From contig CM059587.1 in assembly GCA_030407085.1 (NCBI GenBank), forward strand, positions 80,031,001 to 80,095,000: DNA of 64,000 nt, read 5' to 3'. Within the stretch, counting starts at the first letter, position 1. The number at the start of each line of letters is the position of its first letter. Both the position numbers and the translations under genes were made by a program. Of this stretch, positions 63,070-64,000 are shown one piece after another. The notes under the pieces were generated by a model. The model searched no databases, was not told the DNA's origin, and saw only the letters and a program-made list of their open reading frames with translations. Origin of the DNA: Trichopria drosophilae (lineage: Eukaryota > Arthropoda > Insecta > Hymenoptera > Diapriidae).

Positions 63070-64000
63070 TAGCATTTGAAATTTGGAAGGTAGAGGACAT
63101 ACGCGATGACATGTGGCGCTGTTTCGTAAATCACTTTTCGCTAGCTTCTGCGTAGCATTAGGTTAGGATACCCCCACTACCTTCCATCAAATTCCCTGTT
63201 GCACCTGTTTACGCCAGTTGGAAAGCTCATGTGGAAGGATGAAGCAGATGTAGAAGTCCCTCAGTTAAAACAACCCCCCCCACATGATTTTTACCACCAC
63301 TTCAGTTATATCTCAATCCTCTACTAAATTATATTCTGCATAACTCTGGCTTCCTTCCAATTTTCTTTCCTTCACGTAACACACAGAGTACGCACAGTTA
63401 GATGAAATGAAAGGCAAAATATAACTCACGGGGAAGAAAATGTGAACGGTGGGGGTAGAAAAAATTATTACTGAGAATAAGAGACGTGTCCTGAGTATAT
63501 AACTTAAGAGAGACACTACTGTACGGAGAATCGTATGACGACTGGAATGTGCAACTTTTGGAAATACTTTGTAAACTGCTCAAATTGGGAGGGACCAGTG
63601 AATTCAATTGTTTGCGATTACATTGCTAGACCTTACATAGAAATATTTATCATATCCTTAGGCTCCTGGTGTACACATAACTTGAAGAGAAGTTGTGCTA
63701 CTCTTGGAATTCCGAATTCCAAAGAAGTGCGAAATGCCAGACACTTTAGTTTGCAGATAAAAGAATGTGCACTGCACAAAGGGTCCAATCGCGAAGTAGA
63801 CGTTAAAAATTCCATTTTTTTAATACCGATATAAATGCGTTACGGTGTGCGAAATCGGTCATTTCACTGTAATGGTCTTGCGAGGCCCTAAAACGTTATT
63901 TTATTTATAAAATGCACAGAGCGGTGTGTTTCTCTTCACTTTTGTTCACGCCTAATCAAATGGGTCACATCCGATTGATGAACGACTGAACCCATCCGAA
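63070..64000. other. Right end of the window, no gene recognised
   Basis: Mixed-composition sequence. A 99-codon open frame at 63535-63834 (+) has balanced amino-acid use but no recognisable domain, splice context or promoter; I leave it unannotated. No repeat structure seen. Confidence 0.4.

Noticed and set aside
63535..63834. 99-codon open frame on the + strand near the right end
   Set aside because: Amino-acid use is not strange, but there is no recognisable domain, promoter or splice context, so it is not supported as a gene.

Overview
The window is insect nuclear DNA: spliced gene structure, a C4 zinc-finger nuclear receptor of the arthropod Knirps family, AT-rich intergenic sequence and CpG-rich patches. 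The conserved CpG and the protein sequence would fit Hymenoptera, but I cannot fix the species or order from the sequence alone.

One protein-coding gene is supported. It lies on the + strand at the left end and encodes a Knirps-family (NR0A; kni/knrl/eg) transcriptional repressor. A likely leader exon ends at 1034. A 78-nt exon (1457-1534) carries the first zinc finger. An intron of about 11 kb (1535-12496) interrupts the DNA-binding domain between the two fingers, and one large exon (12497-13657) carries the second finger, the Knirps box and a long low-complexity tail with two PxDLS CtBP-docking motifs. The spliced product is 412 residues (413 if translation starts at the ATG that ends the leader exon). 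The family has no ligand-binding domain and none is present. The probable 3'UTR runs to about 15.1 kb and contains a small terminal-inverted-repeat insertion. Much of the large intron is visibly more CpG-rich than the intergenic DNA and is a natural place for enhancers.

From about 15.1 kb to the end (about 49 kb) I found no credible gene. This desert holds many inverted-repeat (foldback or MITE-like) elements: 15956-16183, 18226-18550, 20945-21825, 32328-32440, 35113-35309, 37005-37425, 37686-38043, 41014-41581, 43472-43816, 45141-45234, 52208-52548, 53150-54620, 59498-60417, 60419-60592 and 62848-63069. The most striking is a nearly perfect 82-bp-arm hairpin at 35113-35309 (81 of 82 positions pair). 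Two groups have arms built of short tandem units in opposite orientation, resembling Drosophila Foldback elements: a 15-16-bp unit at 18.2 and 21 kb, and a 17-bp unit at 53-54.6 kb. A further dispersed family carries a 'GCGACCCCAAAAA' core. A few tRNA-like promoter relics (B boxes) suggest old SINEs.

CpG-rich islands inside the desert (about 35.8-36.4, 48.0-48.3 and 50.6-51.3 kb) are candidate distal regulatory elements for the developmental gene. The one at 50.6-50.85 kb has a same-strand cluster of TTAAGTAG-like sites. No autonomous transposase, reverse transcriptase, rRNA gene or functional tRNA gene was recognised.
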